Of a stretch of 64,000 nucleotides of DNA, positions 46,599-55,596 are shown one piece after another. The position numbers and the translations under genes are program-made. The notes below the pieces were generated by a model that searched no databases, had not been told where the DNA came from, and saw nothing but the letters and a program-made list of their open reading frames with translations. The first letter of the stretch is position 1, and each line of letters starts with the position of its first letter. This DNA comes from Zavarzinella formosa DSM 19928 (GTDB lineage Bacteria; Planctomycetota; Planctomycetia; Gemmatales; Gemmataceae): the NCBI RefSeq assembly GCF_000255705.1, contig NZ_JH636439.1:1474577-1538576 (forward strand), given 5' to 3'.

Positions 46599-47333
46599 TC
46601 AGGCGATTGAGAATGATTCTACCAATTCCATGACAGCGGCCAGTTCAATTTTTCCTTCGTAAAGGGCACGGCCGATGATGCAGCCAAACATTTTGTGTTC
46701 CAACAACTCCCGGACATCGTCGATATTGCTCACGCCGCCAGAGGCGATCACGGGTATCGGAATGGCCTTGGCCAGATCCACCAATGAGGCGGTGTTCGGG
46801 CCGCCCATCATGCCGTCTTTGGCGATGTCTGTGTAGACGATCCCAAACAACGGCCAATTCGCAAACTCGCGCGCCATTTGTAAGACGGACAAGTCCGATG
46901 TTTGTAACCACCCGTGGGTCGCCACATAACCATCGCGGGCGTCGATTCCGAGAATGATTTTATTCGGGAAGGTTTGGGCCATCTGCCGGACCCACGCCGG
47001 GTCTTGCAACGCGCGGGTGCCGAGGACGACACGGGCCAAACCCCAAGAGAATGCCGTTTGAATGTCGGCTTCCGTCCGCAATCCCCCGCCAAGCTGGCAC
47101 GGAACATCCACCGCCTGGACGATTTGTTGAATCACTTCGCCGTTGACCGGGTGACCGGCCTTGGCTCCGTCGAGATCGACGAGATGGAGCGTCTTTGCCC
47201 CTTCGGACACCCAGCGTCTGGCCATCGCCACCGGGTCGTCCCCGAAGACGGTTTCTTGGGAATAGTCGCCTTGTTTGAGGCGGACGCACTTTCCCCCGCG
47301 AAGATCAATGGCGGGCAGAATTAACATGGACAT
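46599..47333 (-). CDS. hisA: HisA, ProFAR isomerase
   Basis: 244 residues. TIM-barrel motifs match HisA: ILPAIDLRGGKCVRL with the catalytic Asp, LHLVDLDGAKAG, QLGGGLRTEADI, VLGTRALQDP, GIDARDGYVATHGWL and the second Asp region in YTDIAKDGMM. It converts ProFAR to PRFAR in histidine biosynthesis. It lies 69 nt after hisH at the end of a six-gene minus-strand run; hisF is not in the window. Confidence 0.95.
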   Translation of the reverse strand: MSMLILPAIDLRGGKCVRLKQGDYSQETVFGDDPVAMARRWVSEGAKTLHLVDLDGAKAGHPVNGEVIQQIVQAVDVPCQLGGGLRTEADIQTAFSWGLARVVLGTRALQDPAWVRQMAQTFPNKIILGIDARDGYVATHGWLQTSDLSVLQMAREFANWPLFGIVYTDIAKDGMMGGPNTASLVDLAKAIPIPVIASGGVSNIDDVRELLEHKMFGCIIGRALYEGKIELAAVMELVESFSIA

Positions 47334-47402
47334 TCCCCTTGGTCACGTTTGGCGAACATCCTGATAGCTTAGGTCAGCCGTGACCGGGAAACAGCGGGGC
47401 GG

Positions 47403-48017
47403 TCAGCACACTTCGGCGAAATTCTTCAACATCGCCAGCCCGACCGACTGGCTTTTTTCCGGGTGGAACTGCGTGGCATACAAATTCTTCCGCCAGACGG
47501 CGGCGGCAAAAGGCGTCGGATAATCGGCCGTGGCCGAGACAATCGACGGGTCGGCCGGTTTCGCGTAATAACCATGCACGAAATAGACGGCCGATTGCGG
47601 GGCGATTCCCCGGAACAGCGGACAATCCCCGGTGAACGCGAGTTGGTTCCAGCCCATGTGGGGAACCTTCAATCCCGGATGATTCTCGAACCGGACCACA
47701 TCTCCGGGCAGCACATTGAGACCCGTATGGTCGCCGTCCTCGCTGCTGCGTGAGAACAGAAGTTGAAGCCCGAGACAAATGCCGAGAAACGGCCGGCCGG
47801 AGTTGATGTGGGCGTTGATCGGTTCGTCGAGATGGGTTTCCCGCAGGCGGGCGATGGCATCCTGAAATGCCCCGACTCCCGGCAACACCAGGCGATCCGC
47901 TTGGGAAATCACATACGGTTCCGAGGTGATGACGGCGGCATGTCCCACCCGCTCGAAGGCTTTTTGCACGCTTCGCAGGTTTGCCATTCCGTAATCGACA
48001 ATCACTATCCCGGCCAT
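47403..48017 (-). CDS. hisH: Imidazole glycerol phosphate synthase amidotransferase subunit HisH
   Basis: 204 residues. It has the class I glutamine amidotransferase motifs: [21 protein letters not shown] with the catalytic Cys, and FHPEKSQ with the catalytic His and Glu. [13 protein letters not shown] [14 protein letters not shown] at the N-terminus is HisH-specific. With HisF it makes imidazole glycerol phosphate and AICAR from PRFAR. It starts 16 nt after the prepilin peptidase gene. Confidence 0.95.
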   Translation of the reverse strand: MAGIVIVDYGMANLRSVQKAFERVGHAAVITSEPYVISQADRLVLPGVGAFQDAIARLRETHLDEPINAHINSGRPFLGICLGLQLLFSRSSEDGDHTGLNVLPGDVVRFENHPGLKVPHMGWNQLAFTGDCPLFRGIAPQSAVYFVHGYYAKPADPSIVSATADYPTPFAAAVWRKNLYATQFHPEKSQSVGLAMLKNFAEVC

Positions 48018-48033
48018 CGTAGTTTTGTCCGTG

Positions 48034-49128
48034 TTATTTTCCGCGGCCCATCAAACGAAGGAACATACTGGCAAAGAACATCCCGCCTCCGAGAAGCACA
48101 ACCATCAGCAGAATTTGAAAATCGTCGAAGAGGGTTTGTTGGAGGACAAGCCGCATCCAAGGCCATCCCAACAGAGTGACCATCACTCCCAACGCAAGAC
48201 CCGGTCCGAAGGGGAGATATTCTTGTTTCCTGTAAAACTTGAAAATAACCCCCAGCGGCAAGGACAGAATCGACCCCACAAAAAATCCAACCGCCACAAT
48301 CTGCCAGCCGGTGAACGCACCGGCCATCATCATCAGGTCCGCGTCCCCGAAGCCGATGGATTCCTTGCCAAGCCCTTTCTCAAACAAGAATTTCACGCTT
48401 CGCACCATCAGCATCCCGGTCATGGCTCCGACCAATCCGGTGACAAGACCAAGTTGCGGCGAACCGGCGGGCAGCCATGAGGGCAGCGGCCCCCATACCG
48501 GCCAGACATAAAGACCCGATGGAATGCCGCCCGGAGGGACATTAAAAGCCCACGGAAGGTTCGGCGGCAATCCATTTGCCACAACCGGATTGCTGGGCCA
48601 GGGCCACGGGAACAAAACAGCGCTCGCCAAACCGATCACTGTTCCGGTGGTCGTCAGGGAGAGCGGAATGCTATGGTGGTCGAAATCGCTGATGGTGGCC
48701 GCCAGCAGAAAGCTCGCAAGAATCGCATGTTGAATGAAAAAGAAAATCCCTTCCCAAGGCATTTCTTGGATGAATCTCTGATGTGATGTTTCGGAGAGCA
48801 TCGGAACTTTTTGCCAGTTCAGCATGATCTCCAAGTAGAACAGCACGGCGAAAATCACCCCGGACAGAACCTCCACCCAGAGATAGCGGGAGGAAAATTT
48901 TGCCCCGCAAAACCGGCAGCGGCCGCGCCGGTAAAGCCAGCCAAAGATCGGCAGATTGTCGATGAAATAGAGAGAATTCAGGCAGGAAAGACAATGCGAA
49001 TTCGGCCACAACACGCTCTTTTCGAGCGGCAGCCGACCGGCCACGACATTGATGAAACTACCCCAAGCGGCGCCAAACACGAAAGCCGTCAGCACCCAGA
49101 CAATCTCGGCGAGAGTGATGGAGTCCAT
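48034..49128 (-). CDS. Prepilin peptidase (A24 family)
   Basis: 364 residues with about eight transmembrane helices. [16 protein letters not shown] opens the protein as in PilD. Two Cys pairs (CLSC and CRFC, residues about 45-75) form the cytoplasmic zinc site. The two catalytic Asp lie in [12 protein letters not shown] and in [16 protein letters not shown], the G-x-G-D motif. It cleaves prepilin leaders and may also methylate the new N-terminus. It starts 9 nt after aroK. The only other secretion component here is the distant secretin at 3080-7819. Confidence 0.93.
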   Translation of the reverse strand: MDSITLAEIVWVLTAFVFGAAWGSFINVVAGRLPLEKSVLWPNSHCLSCLNSLYFIDNLPIFGWLYRRGRCRFCGAKFSSRYLWVEVLSGVIFAVLFYLEIMLNWQKVPMLSETSHQRFIQEMPWEGIFFFIQHAILASFLLAATISDFDHHSIPLSLTTTGTVIGLASAVLFPWPWPSNPVVANGLPPNLPWAFNVPPGGIPSGLYVWPVWGPLPSWLPAGSPQLGLVTGLVGAMTGMLMVRSVKFLFEKGLGKESIGFGDADLMMMAGAFTGWQIVAVGFFVGSILSLPLGVIFKFYRKQEYLPFGPGLALGVMVTLLGWPWMRLVLQQTLFDDFQILLMVVLLGGGMFFASMFLRLMGRGK

Positions 49129-49137
49129 GCGGAAAAA

Positions 49138-49710
49138 TCACATCCCTTCGCCCGTTGATATGGTGGAAAAAACGGCCGTCCGTCGGGCGTTCCATGCGGC
49201 CAAGATACGATCCGCGGCGACATCCGGCGACAATTCGGCCACGTTGATTTCCAGATTGGCCAATGCCCGGTAGAGCGGTTCCCGCACGGTGAGCATTTTC
49301 GTCACTTCTTCCAAGCCGCCTCCGGCCAGATTCGGGCGGCGTTCCCTTGTGACCGGATCGGTTTGCAATCGGTCCCATAACGTGTCGGCGTCGGCCGTCA
49401 GCCAGGCCACGAATCCCGCCGCCCGGATGCGATCCCGGTTTTCCTCCCGCAGGACGACTCCCCCGCCGGTGGCGAGGACCATCGGGCCGCGTCCGGTGAG
49501 TTCCCGCAGAACGGCCGATTCTCGGTCCCGGAATCCCGGTTCTCCCTCGGTGGCGAAAATCTCCCGGATGGTCCGGCCGGCTTGGGCTTCCAGATATTCG
49601 TCCGCGTCCATGAACGGGCGGCCGAGGCGTTCGGCCAGTTTTCGGCCAACGGTCGTTTTTCCACTTGCCCGATAACCGATCAGGATGATTTGATCGTCCC
49701 GACTGCTCAT
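49138..49710 (-). CDS. aroK: Shikimate kinase
   Basis: 190 residues from the ATG at 49710; the longer open frame upstream overlaps the previous gene's end. Motifs: P-loop IGYRASGKTTVG, substrate residues in MDADEYLEAQAGRTI and GEPGFRDRE, and ATGGGVVL. It phosphorylates shikimate in the chorismate pathway. It overlaps the HEAT-like gene by 4 nt (ATGA) and precedes the prepilin peptidase, so it is read within the six-gene run. Confidence 0.93.
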   Translation of the reverse strand: MSSRDDQIILIGYRASGKTTVGRKLAERLGRPFMDADEYLEAQAGRTIREIFATEGEPGFRDRESAVLRELTGRGPMVLATGGGVVLREENRDRIRAAGFVAWLTADADTLWDRLQTDPVTRERRPNLAGGGLEEVTKMLTVREPLYRALANLEINVAELSPDVAADRILAAWNARRTAVFSTISTGEGM

Positions 49711-51875
49711 TCTTCCTCCTCGTCCGCGCGGGCGCCGGTCAGACCCATTTCCCCCGGCAGGCCGATGAACTGCCGGCGGCAGGCATTGCATTGCCGCCGA
49801 TGCCTGTTCTGGAACCGGTCTCCGAGATCCGAATGCCGGTTTTGCAGCATGTCGGCTCTGGGCAAAAACTCATTAAAGAGAAACGACCGCCAGGCCTTCA
49901 ACCGGTTGAGCAGGTTTGTCGGTTCTTTTTTGAACGAATACCGGTGATTGTTCACCACCAAGTCGTACCCGCCGCCGATTCCGGTCCGTGCCCGAATGAC
50001 CAGTCGGTCTTCCATGCCGGACAGGACACTTTCCCGATAAATGATTCCTTCTTCGCAAATAAGGACGGGGGATTCCTCCGCATTCGGGGCCGGTTGAAGC
50101 AGGAGCAGATCGGGCCGTTGCTCCAAATATGATTGGGCATACATGGCCAAGTCGAACACACTGGCGGCCGCCCCGACTTTCTGCCATAGGCGGTTTTCCC
50201 GGTAAATCCACAGAAGCCGCAGACGGGACAAACCAGCCGAATCCTCGCTGGCGTAACAGACGCCGACCTCCGGGGCCAGCCGGCCGAGTTGCCGGAGATC
50301 ACCGGGTTCCAAGCCGGCTTGAAAGGCTTGGCGAAGCATCAAAATCCGCAATCGTGACCGCCGGGTGCGGTTTTTCAGATCCCCGCTCGTCTTCGCAAAG
50401 AAGCGATTCATGGCCCCCCATGCCACTTTCCCCGTGCAAGCGTCGGCGAAGCGTCCCGCCAGCAGGAACACCTCGTCTTCGGAAGGTTCCCGGTCTTCAT
50501 GTTTCAACATCATCAGGGAGGCCGTCAGCGCGTCGGACCAACGATTTTCTCCTGCGGATTGTATCCCCTGCGAAAGAGTCTTCTCTCGGTACTCCGCATC
50601 CCCGTGATTGATGCTCGCCAGGGCCAGGCCGGCGATCAACAACTGATCCTTTGGTTCCGGGTCGTTCATCCGCAGAAACCTTGGAACAACCAGATCCCAC
50701 GCATGATCGACGACTCGATCCGAGGCCGGTTCCTCGTGATCCCAGTGCATCCGGATTCCCAGATAGGACAGGCAGGCCAGAAACAGCAGTGAGCAAACAG
50801 GGCCGACGGGGTGAAATCCCAAGATCGGGGGCAAGACGGCAAAAACCCCCGCGAGCAGAACCATTGGCAAAACGAAAAGGCACACCATTCCCCGCCGGGT
50901 GAGGGCATGGCCGGGTTCCGGCCCGCTGAAAAGATTCGTTTCACCGACGGTCGCATCCAGCCAGTTTAACAGAAATCGGTCGCGGACCTCCATCCGGAAA
51001 CCGCCGCCGAGGAGCAGGCCCCCCGCAAGCAAAACAGGTGTCGGCTCCGTGTCTTCCGTGAAGGGAACAATGGCGAAACAATGCGGGCAGACACTGGCGT
51101 GTTGCTCGGCCGCCAGCGTCCGCAAGGTGAGATGCTGGTCGGATGGGGTGCCACCGCGGGCCAACAAATCATGAACCCGGCCGACTCCCCCGGCGGGGTC
51201 GAGAATTTGGGCCAATTCGCAACAACGATCAAGCAGTTCGCCGCGAGATTTCTGAAGATAAGTGTTCACCCAATCTTCGATCACCTGCCACGGTTCCTGA
51301 ACTCGTTCGCCTTCGTATCGAAGTTGGTGCGATTCCCACAAATGCCGGGCAAAATCTCCCTGCGGCAATCGCACGCCGCACCGGGGACAGGCTGCAAGGG
51401 ATTGTTCAAGGAGTTCCTGCCGTCGCCGCCGCACGGCTTCCAAGGGAGGAATCTGTTCCATCAGCCTTGCGAGACGTTCGGCCGCCCGCACCGGGGCAAC
51501 TTTTCGTTCCAAAGCCGCCAGAATCGACGGAATCAACGGGGAATCGGCCGGGATATGAAGAATGATGTTCGCGGCCGCCGAGATGCGAAGCCTGCTTGGG
51601 TATTTCGATTTGCCAAGCAGGCTAATCAAGTTTGGAATCAACGACCGAGAAAGGGGCTTGAGTCTCGCGGCCAGTTCCAAGGCGAATCGCCGGGCGTTGG
51701 TGTCCGACCGGGCAAGCACCCGCGTGAGGAAAATATCTCCCTGTCCAAAATCGTTCAGGGTGGCCGCCAACTCTCGAAACGCGGCTGAACGGGCCTCGGA
51801 CGTACGGGCGAGCGAAATCTTCCGCATTCCCGCCGCCAAGGCTCGATTTTCCGGTGTGTCGCCGCCGCTTGGCAT
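49707..51875 (-). CDS. HEAT-like membrane protein with zinc-finger motifs, unknown function
   Basis: 722 residues. The first ~140 residues are helical HEAT-like repeats (AAFRELAATLNDFG, FALELAARLKPLSR, AANIILHIPADS). CPRCGVRLPQGDFARHLWESH (about 170-190) is a C2H2-like zinc finger, and CPHCF and the C-terminal CNACRRQF are further Cys pairs. Two transmembrane helices lie in the middle (MVCLFVLPMVLLAGVFAVL, PVCSLLFLACLSYLGI). The C-terminal half has no recognised motif. It follows the YyaL-like gene by 24 nt. No function is assigned. Confidence 0.75.
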   Translation of the reverse strand: MPSGGDTPENRALAAGMRKISLARTSEARSAAFRELAATLNDFGQGDIFLTRVLARSDTNARRFALELAARLKPLSRSLIPNLISLLGKSKYPSRLRISAAANIILHIPADSPLIPSILAALERKVAPVRAAERLARLMEQIPPLEAVRRRRQELLEQSLAACPRCGVRLPQGDFARHLWESHQLRYEGERVQEPWQVIEDWVNTYLQKSRGELLDRCCELAQILDPAGGVGRVHDLLARGGTPSDQHLTLRTLAAEQHASVCPHCFAIVPFTEDTEPTPVLLAGGLLLGGGFRMEVRDRFLLNWLDATVGETNLFSGPEPGHALTRRGMVCLFVLPMVLLAGVFAVLPPILGFHPVGPVCSLLFLACLSYLGIRMHWDHEEPASDRVVDHAWDLVVPRFLRMNDPEPKDQLLIAGLALASINHGDAEYREKTLSQGIQSAGENRWSDALTASLMMLKHEDREPSEDEVFLLAGRFADACTGKVAWGAMNRFFAKTSGDLKNRTRRSRLRILMLRQAFQAGLEPGDLRQLGRLAPEVGVCYASEDSAGLSRLRLLWIYRENRLWQKVGAAASVFDLAMYAQSYLEQRPDLLLLQPAPNAEESPVLICEEGIIYRESVLSGMEDRLVIRARTGIGGGYDLVVNNHRYSFKKEPTNLLNRLKAWRSFLFNEFLPRADMLQNRHSDLGDRFQNRHRRQCNACRRQFIGLPGEMGLTGARADEEEE

Positions 51876-51899
51876 GGGTTGAATCGAAATCCGAGGCGT

Positions 51900-54299
51900 T
51901 TATTTCACCGGAAGCACGATGGTCGAGGGTTGCAGACAGCGGGCGTCTTCCCCTTCGCTGCACGCGGCCACCTTGACACGAATCTCAAGACTCTCGCCCG
52001 TCGGCGGGGTTTTCAGTTTCACATGGACGGCAACTTCGCCCCGGTAAACCCGATAATCACCGAGCTTTTCCTTCACGATGGTTCCTTCGGGATACGTCGC
52101 CGTCGAGGAAAGTTTTTTTCCATCCTGCCACACTTCAGCGACAGTTTGGGACGGCCCCAGAGTATCGTTCTCCACGGGATTGGCATAAATGTGCCAGTCT
52201 TTGGTGACCGTCAGATTCACCACATATTCGTCCGGTTTGTCCTTAACCGGAACAACTTTCGCGGCCACCATGTCCGAAGAGGTTTTTAGGCCGCCACCTT
52301 TAGGTTTCGGTTGCAAGAGCGGTTCTGTGGAAACGGTTTGACCGAGGAATTGGTGAAGCGTTTCGGCCAGCGTGGGCACGCCGCCGGGATTGCCTTTGAG
52401 CAATCCGGCGAACTGCTTGATGGTCCGCTCGGCTTCGGTCCGATATTTGGCCTCCCCGGTTTTCTTGGCGAGGTCAAGCATGTTCGCCGCCATCACCGAA
52501 TTGCCCGAAGGTTGAACACCATCATGATAATCCTTGGGCCGGGCGAACAGTTTTTCATGGTCGCTTGAGGTGTAGAAGTAGCCGCCCTTGTCCTTCTCGC
52601 CAAACCATTGAATGGTCTGGTCGGCCAGATTCTTGGCCTCTTTCAGCCATCTTTCATCGCCGGTCGCATCGTGAAGCCGCAACAGCCCGTGCGTCAGATA
52701 GGCGTAATCTTCCAGATAGGCGTTCAACTTGGCCTCGGTCGTGCCGTCGGCTTTCTTGCTAATCGTGCGAAGCAACCGGCCATCCTTGTTGCGCCCGGTC
52801 TTCAGGAGAAAATTCGCGGCCTTGGTGGCCATTTGCGTGTATTTGGGTTCCTTGAACACCTGTCCGGCCAAGGCCAGTCCAGAGATCATCTGGCCGTTCC
52901 AAGCGGTCAGCATTTTCGTGTCGAGGAAGGGCCGGTGTCGCTTTTCGCGGGCCGCGAGCAATTTGGGCGTCAACCCGGCGAGCTTCGTTTCCAACTCGGC
53001 CACCGTGAGCTTTTGATCTTTGGCGATTTCCTCGAAAGGTCGCGTGATCCGAAGGATGTAACTCTTATCCTCGAAGTTGGGCGAACCAGACATTGAGTAA
53101 ACCGCCCGGATAAACAGGGCATCTTCCTTGTTGCCAAGGGCTTTCTCAATCTCTTCGGGAGTCCAGACGTAGAACTCTCCTTCGACGCCGTTGCTGTCCG
53201 CGTCGAGGGCCGAGTAAAAACCCCCTTCGGGGGAGGTCATTTCTCGTTCAAGAAAGGCGATCGTTTCCTTGGCAATGCGTTGATAGATCGGCTTCGGATC
53301 TAGTTGATACGCCTCGGAGTACAACTCCACCAACTGGCCGTTGTCATACAGCATTTTCTCGAAGTGCGGCACCGTCCAAGTGCGCTCGGTGGAATAGCGG
53401 TGAAAGCCGCCGCCGATTTGGTCGTAAATGCCCCCCTTGGCCATCTTGTCGAGCGTGAGATCAACGAGGGCTTTTAACTCCTTGTCCTTTTCCCGGTGGG
53501 CATGTCGCATCAGGGTGAACAGGCTCGGCGGCATGGGGAACTTCGTGCCCCGGTGTTTGCGGCTGGCGTTGCCGATGCCGCCATGTTCCGGGTCGATGTT
53601 TTCGCGGATGGTCTCGGCCGATCCCATCGCCAGGGCCTTGTTCAATTCAACCAGCGGATTCCCCCGACTGGCCCGGCCAAGAGCCTCCGACACTTGCTCC
53701 GCAATGGTGTCGGCCTGATCCATCAATTGCTTGTTCTTCTCCGGGTCGGCATGAAGATCGTTCACCACTTTGAGAACGGTCTTAAACCCCCGGATTGTGT
53801 CGCCGTCAATCACGCGGTCTTCTTTCGGCCAGTAGGTTCCGCCGACGATGGGTTTGCCGGTGTCCGTGAGGAACATGCTCATCGGCCAGCCACCGCGCGC
53901 TCCCAGCACTTGGAGGGAGGTCATGTAGATTTCATCTACATCCGGACGTTCTTCCCGATCCACTTTCACACAAACGAAATTCTTGTTCATGATCTCGGCA
54001 ACGCCCGCATCCTCGAACGATTCCCGCTCCATGACGTGGCACCAATGGCACGACGAATAACCGACGGAAAGAAAAATCAGCTTCTTTTCCTTGCGGGCTT
54101 TCTCGAACGCCTCCGGCCCCCACGGATACCAATCCACGGGATTATGGGCATGTTGGAGCAGATATGGGCTGCTCTCCTTGGCAAGCCGGTTGGCCGGGGC
54201 ATCCTTTTTGGGTTCGGCGGCCCCGAGGGTGAGACTGGCGGACATAATGAGCCACCCGATGAGACGGCAGACGTTGGCCACGGCAAACTCCGCTGACAA
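51900..54299 (-). CDS. YyaL/SPATA20-like thioredoxin-domain protein with C-terminal DsbD-like domain, exported
   Basis: 799 residues from a TTG; GTG 54281 and ATG 54245 are alternatives. The N-terminus is a signal sequence ([20 protein letters not shown]). The DUF255-type thioredoxin domain follows, with [19 protein letters not shown] and the active site [10 protein letters not shown], then a long (alpha/alpha)6-barrel-like part ([15 protein letters not shown]...). The last ~115 residues ([18 protein letters not shown]) resemble the DsbD N-terminal domain, an addition not found in cytosolic YyaL. YyaL's function is not settled; the signal and DsbD-like tail suggest a redox role outside the cytoplasm. 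First gene of the six-gene run. Confidence 0.87.
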   Translation of the reverse strand: MSAEFAVANVCRLIGWLIMSASLTLGAAEPKKDAPANRLAKESSPYLLQHAHNPVDWYPWGPEAFEKARKEKKLIFLSVGYSSCHWCHVMERESFEDAGVAEIMNKNFVCVKVDREERPDVDEIYMTSLQVLGARGGWPMSMFLTDTGKPIVGGTYWPKEDRVIDGDTIRGFKTVLKVVNDLHADPEKNKQLMDQADTIAEQVSEALGRASRGNPLVELNKALAMGSAETIRENIDPEHGGIGNASRKHRGTKFPMPPSLFTLMRHAHREKDKELKALVDLTLDKMAKGGIYDQIGGGFHRYSTERTWTVPHFEKMLYDNGQLVELYSEAYQLDPKPIYQRIAKETIAFLEREMTSPEGGFYSALDADSNGVEGEFYVWTPEEIEKALGNKEDALFIRAVYSMSGSPNFEDKSYILRITRPFEEIAKDQKLTVAELETKLAGLTPKLLAAREKRHRPFLDTKMLTAWNGQMISGLALAGQVFKEPKYTQMATKAANFLLKTGRNKDGRLLRTISKKADGTTEAKLNAYLEDYAYLTHGLLRLHDATGDERWLKEAKNLADQTIQWFGEKDKGGYFYTSSDHEKLFARPKDYHDGVQPSGNSVMAANMLDLAKKTGEAKYRTEAERTIKQFAGLLKGNPGGVPTLAETLHQFLGQTVSTEPLLQPKPKGGGLKTSSDMVAAKVVPVKDKPDEYVVNLTVTKDWHIYANPVENDTLGPSQTVAEVWQDGKKLSSTATYPEGTIVKEKLGDYRVYRGEVAVHVKLKTPPTGESLEIRVKVAACSEGEDARCLQPSTIVLPVK

Positions 54300-54626
54300 G
54301 TGCGTGCGCTTACTATATTCGCCGGGCTTGGGGGATGGGGGACGCTAAGAGTGGATTAAGAAAATGAGATGGCCAAGGATGTCATTTTTCATCGGCCATT
54401 TCTGAATGACTGCTCATACGTCCCGGCGGTGGGTTTTGTTTCACGGTCAACGTGAAAAATGTTTTGGTTGAGCAATAAACCTGCCGCCGGATGGAGAAAC
54501 TGGGTTGATCGAATCGGATGGGTGTCGAATGATTACGCAGTCCGGGATTCGCAGACTTGCATGGTGTCCCGTCAAAAATCATTTGGCGGGACACATGTTT
54601 TAACCGGGAAAGTCAGAGTTTGATTC
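54300..54626. other. Intergenic region with hairpin before the TIGR02996 gene
   Basis: No gene is supported in these 327 bp. A perfect 8-bp inverted repeat, GTGTCCCG (54564-54571) and CGGGACAC (54587-54594), ends 32 nt before the TIGR02996 start codon. A second, TTTCACG (54439-54445) and CGTGAAA (54451-54457), lies further upstream. Either could be an operator or an RNA hairpin. Confidence 0.45.
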
Positions 54627-55364
54627 ATGCGTCGCACTCTTTTTGCCAAGACTGTTCTGCCCGCCCGACATTCGGCTGATGACAGCACTTTTCTTTCCAC
54701 CGTTGTCCCTGATCCAATCAACGGGCAGGCATTGTTGACGGCCGTTCTGCGAACCCCTTGGGATAATGCCCCGCGCCTGGCCTATGCCGCCTGGCTGGCC
54801 GTCAGTGGCCGGAACGATCAGGCTGAATTCATCAATCTCCAATTTAATCCGGAACCTCCGTCGTCCGAACACTGGCCTCAACGCGACGGCGATCAACGCA
54901 GCACGGATGGCTTTTTGATGTCATCTGCCATCGCCGATTGGACCGGCGAGGATGCTTTGCGGGACGCCGGGCTAAAGGTGCCGATCATCCACCGTCGACC
55001 CGGCGGCCGCCATGTTGGCGGAACGCTCAGTCTTGGTTGGGATCGGGGTTTTGTCGAAGAAATCCGGGCGTCGGCGGCTGACTTTGCGTTGGTCGCCGAG
55101 ACATTGTTTCGGCGCCACCCGATCACACGAGTCGTGCTGGATGACGCGGAGGATTTCTTATGGACGGAGCGTAAAGACGGCGGGGCGCGCATCCTCTGGC
55201 TGACGCTGCCGGGCCGCAATCTCTGGCTGGGCGATCCCGCGACGGCCGGGGTGGATCGGTTGGAGCGTGACCCCCGCTCAGGCATGTTCGGCCAATGGCT
55301 CGCCGACCAAGTGTCGCGGGCCTGTGTCGCGAGGGGACGAAAGCTGGCCGGGCTTCCCTCGTGA
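54627..55364 (+). CDS. TIGR02996 (repeat-companion) domain protein
   Basis: 245 residues. Residues 30-70 match the TIGR02996 pattern typical of Gemmataceae: ALLTAVLRTPWDNAPRLAYAAW followed by SGRNDQAEFINLQ. The rest contains GGTLSLGWDRGFVEEIRA and a short C-terminal helix with no known motif. Proteins with this domain often occur with leucine-rich or pentapeptide repeats; here the companion repeat region is weak or absent. The domain's function is unknown, and it marks the lineage. A perfect inverted repeat precedes the start. Confidence 0.8.
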   Translation: MRRTLFAKTVLPARHSADDSTFLSTVVPDPINGQALLTAVLRTPWDNAPRLAYAAWLAVSGRNDQAEFINLQFNPEPPSSEHWPQRDGDQRSTDGFLMSSAIADWTGEDALRDAGLKVPIIHRRPGGRHVGGTLSLGWDRGFVEEIRASAADFALVAETLFRRHPITRVVLDDAEDFLWTERKDGGARILWLTLPGRNLWLGDPATAGVDRLERDPRSGMFGQWLADQVSRACVARGRKLAGLPS

Positions 55365-55596
55365 GAAATCAGAACTGATATTTTTCCAGGTTGCCCTGAA
55401 CGAAAGTGTCCCCATGTGTCCGGGCGCTTCCTCAAATCTTCCATCAATTTTCTTCCACGACATCAGCCGAATCGATCACCATGTGTGATTTCGATGATAT
55501 TCTTCACTTTCGCCGCCGAACTTCGTTCTTACCAATCAGATCATGTTGGATTTTGATTTGTGTTGGGTGTATGCTCAATTTTGATTTTCCCCCTCC

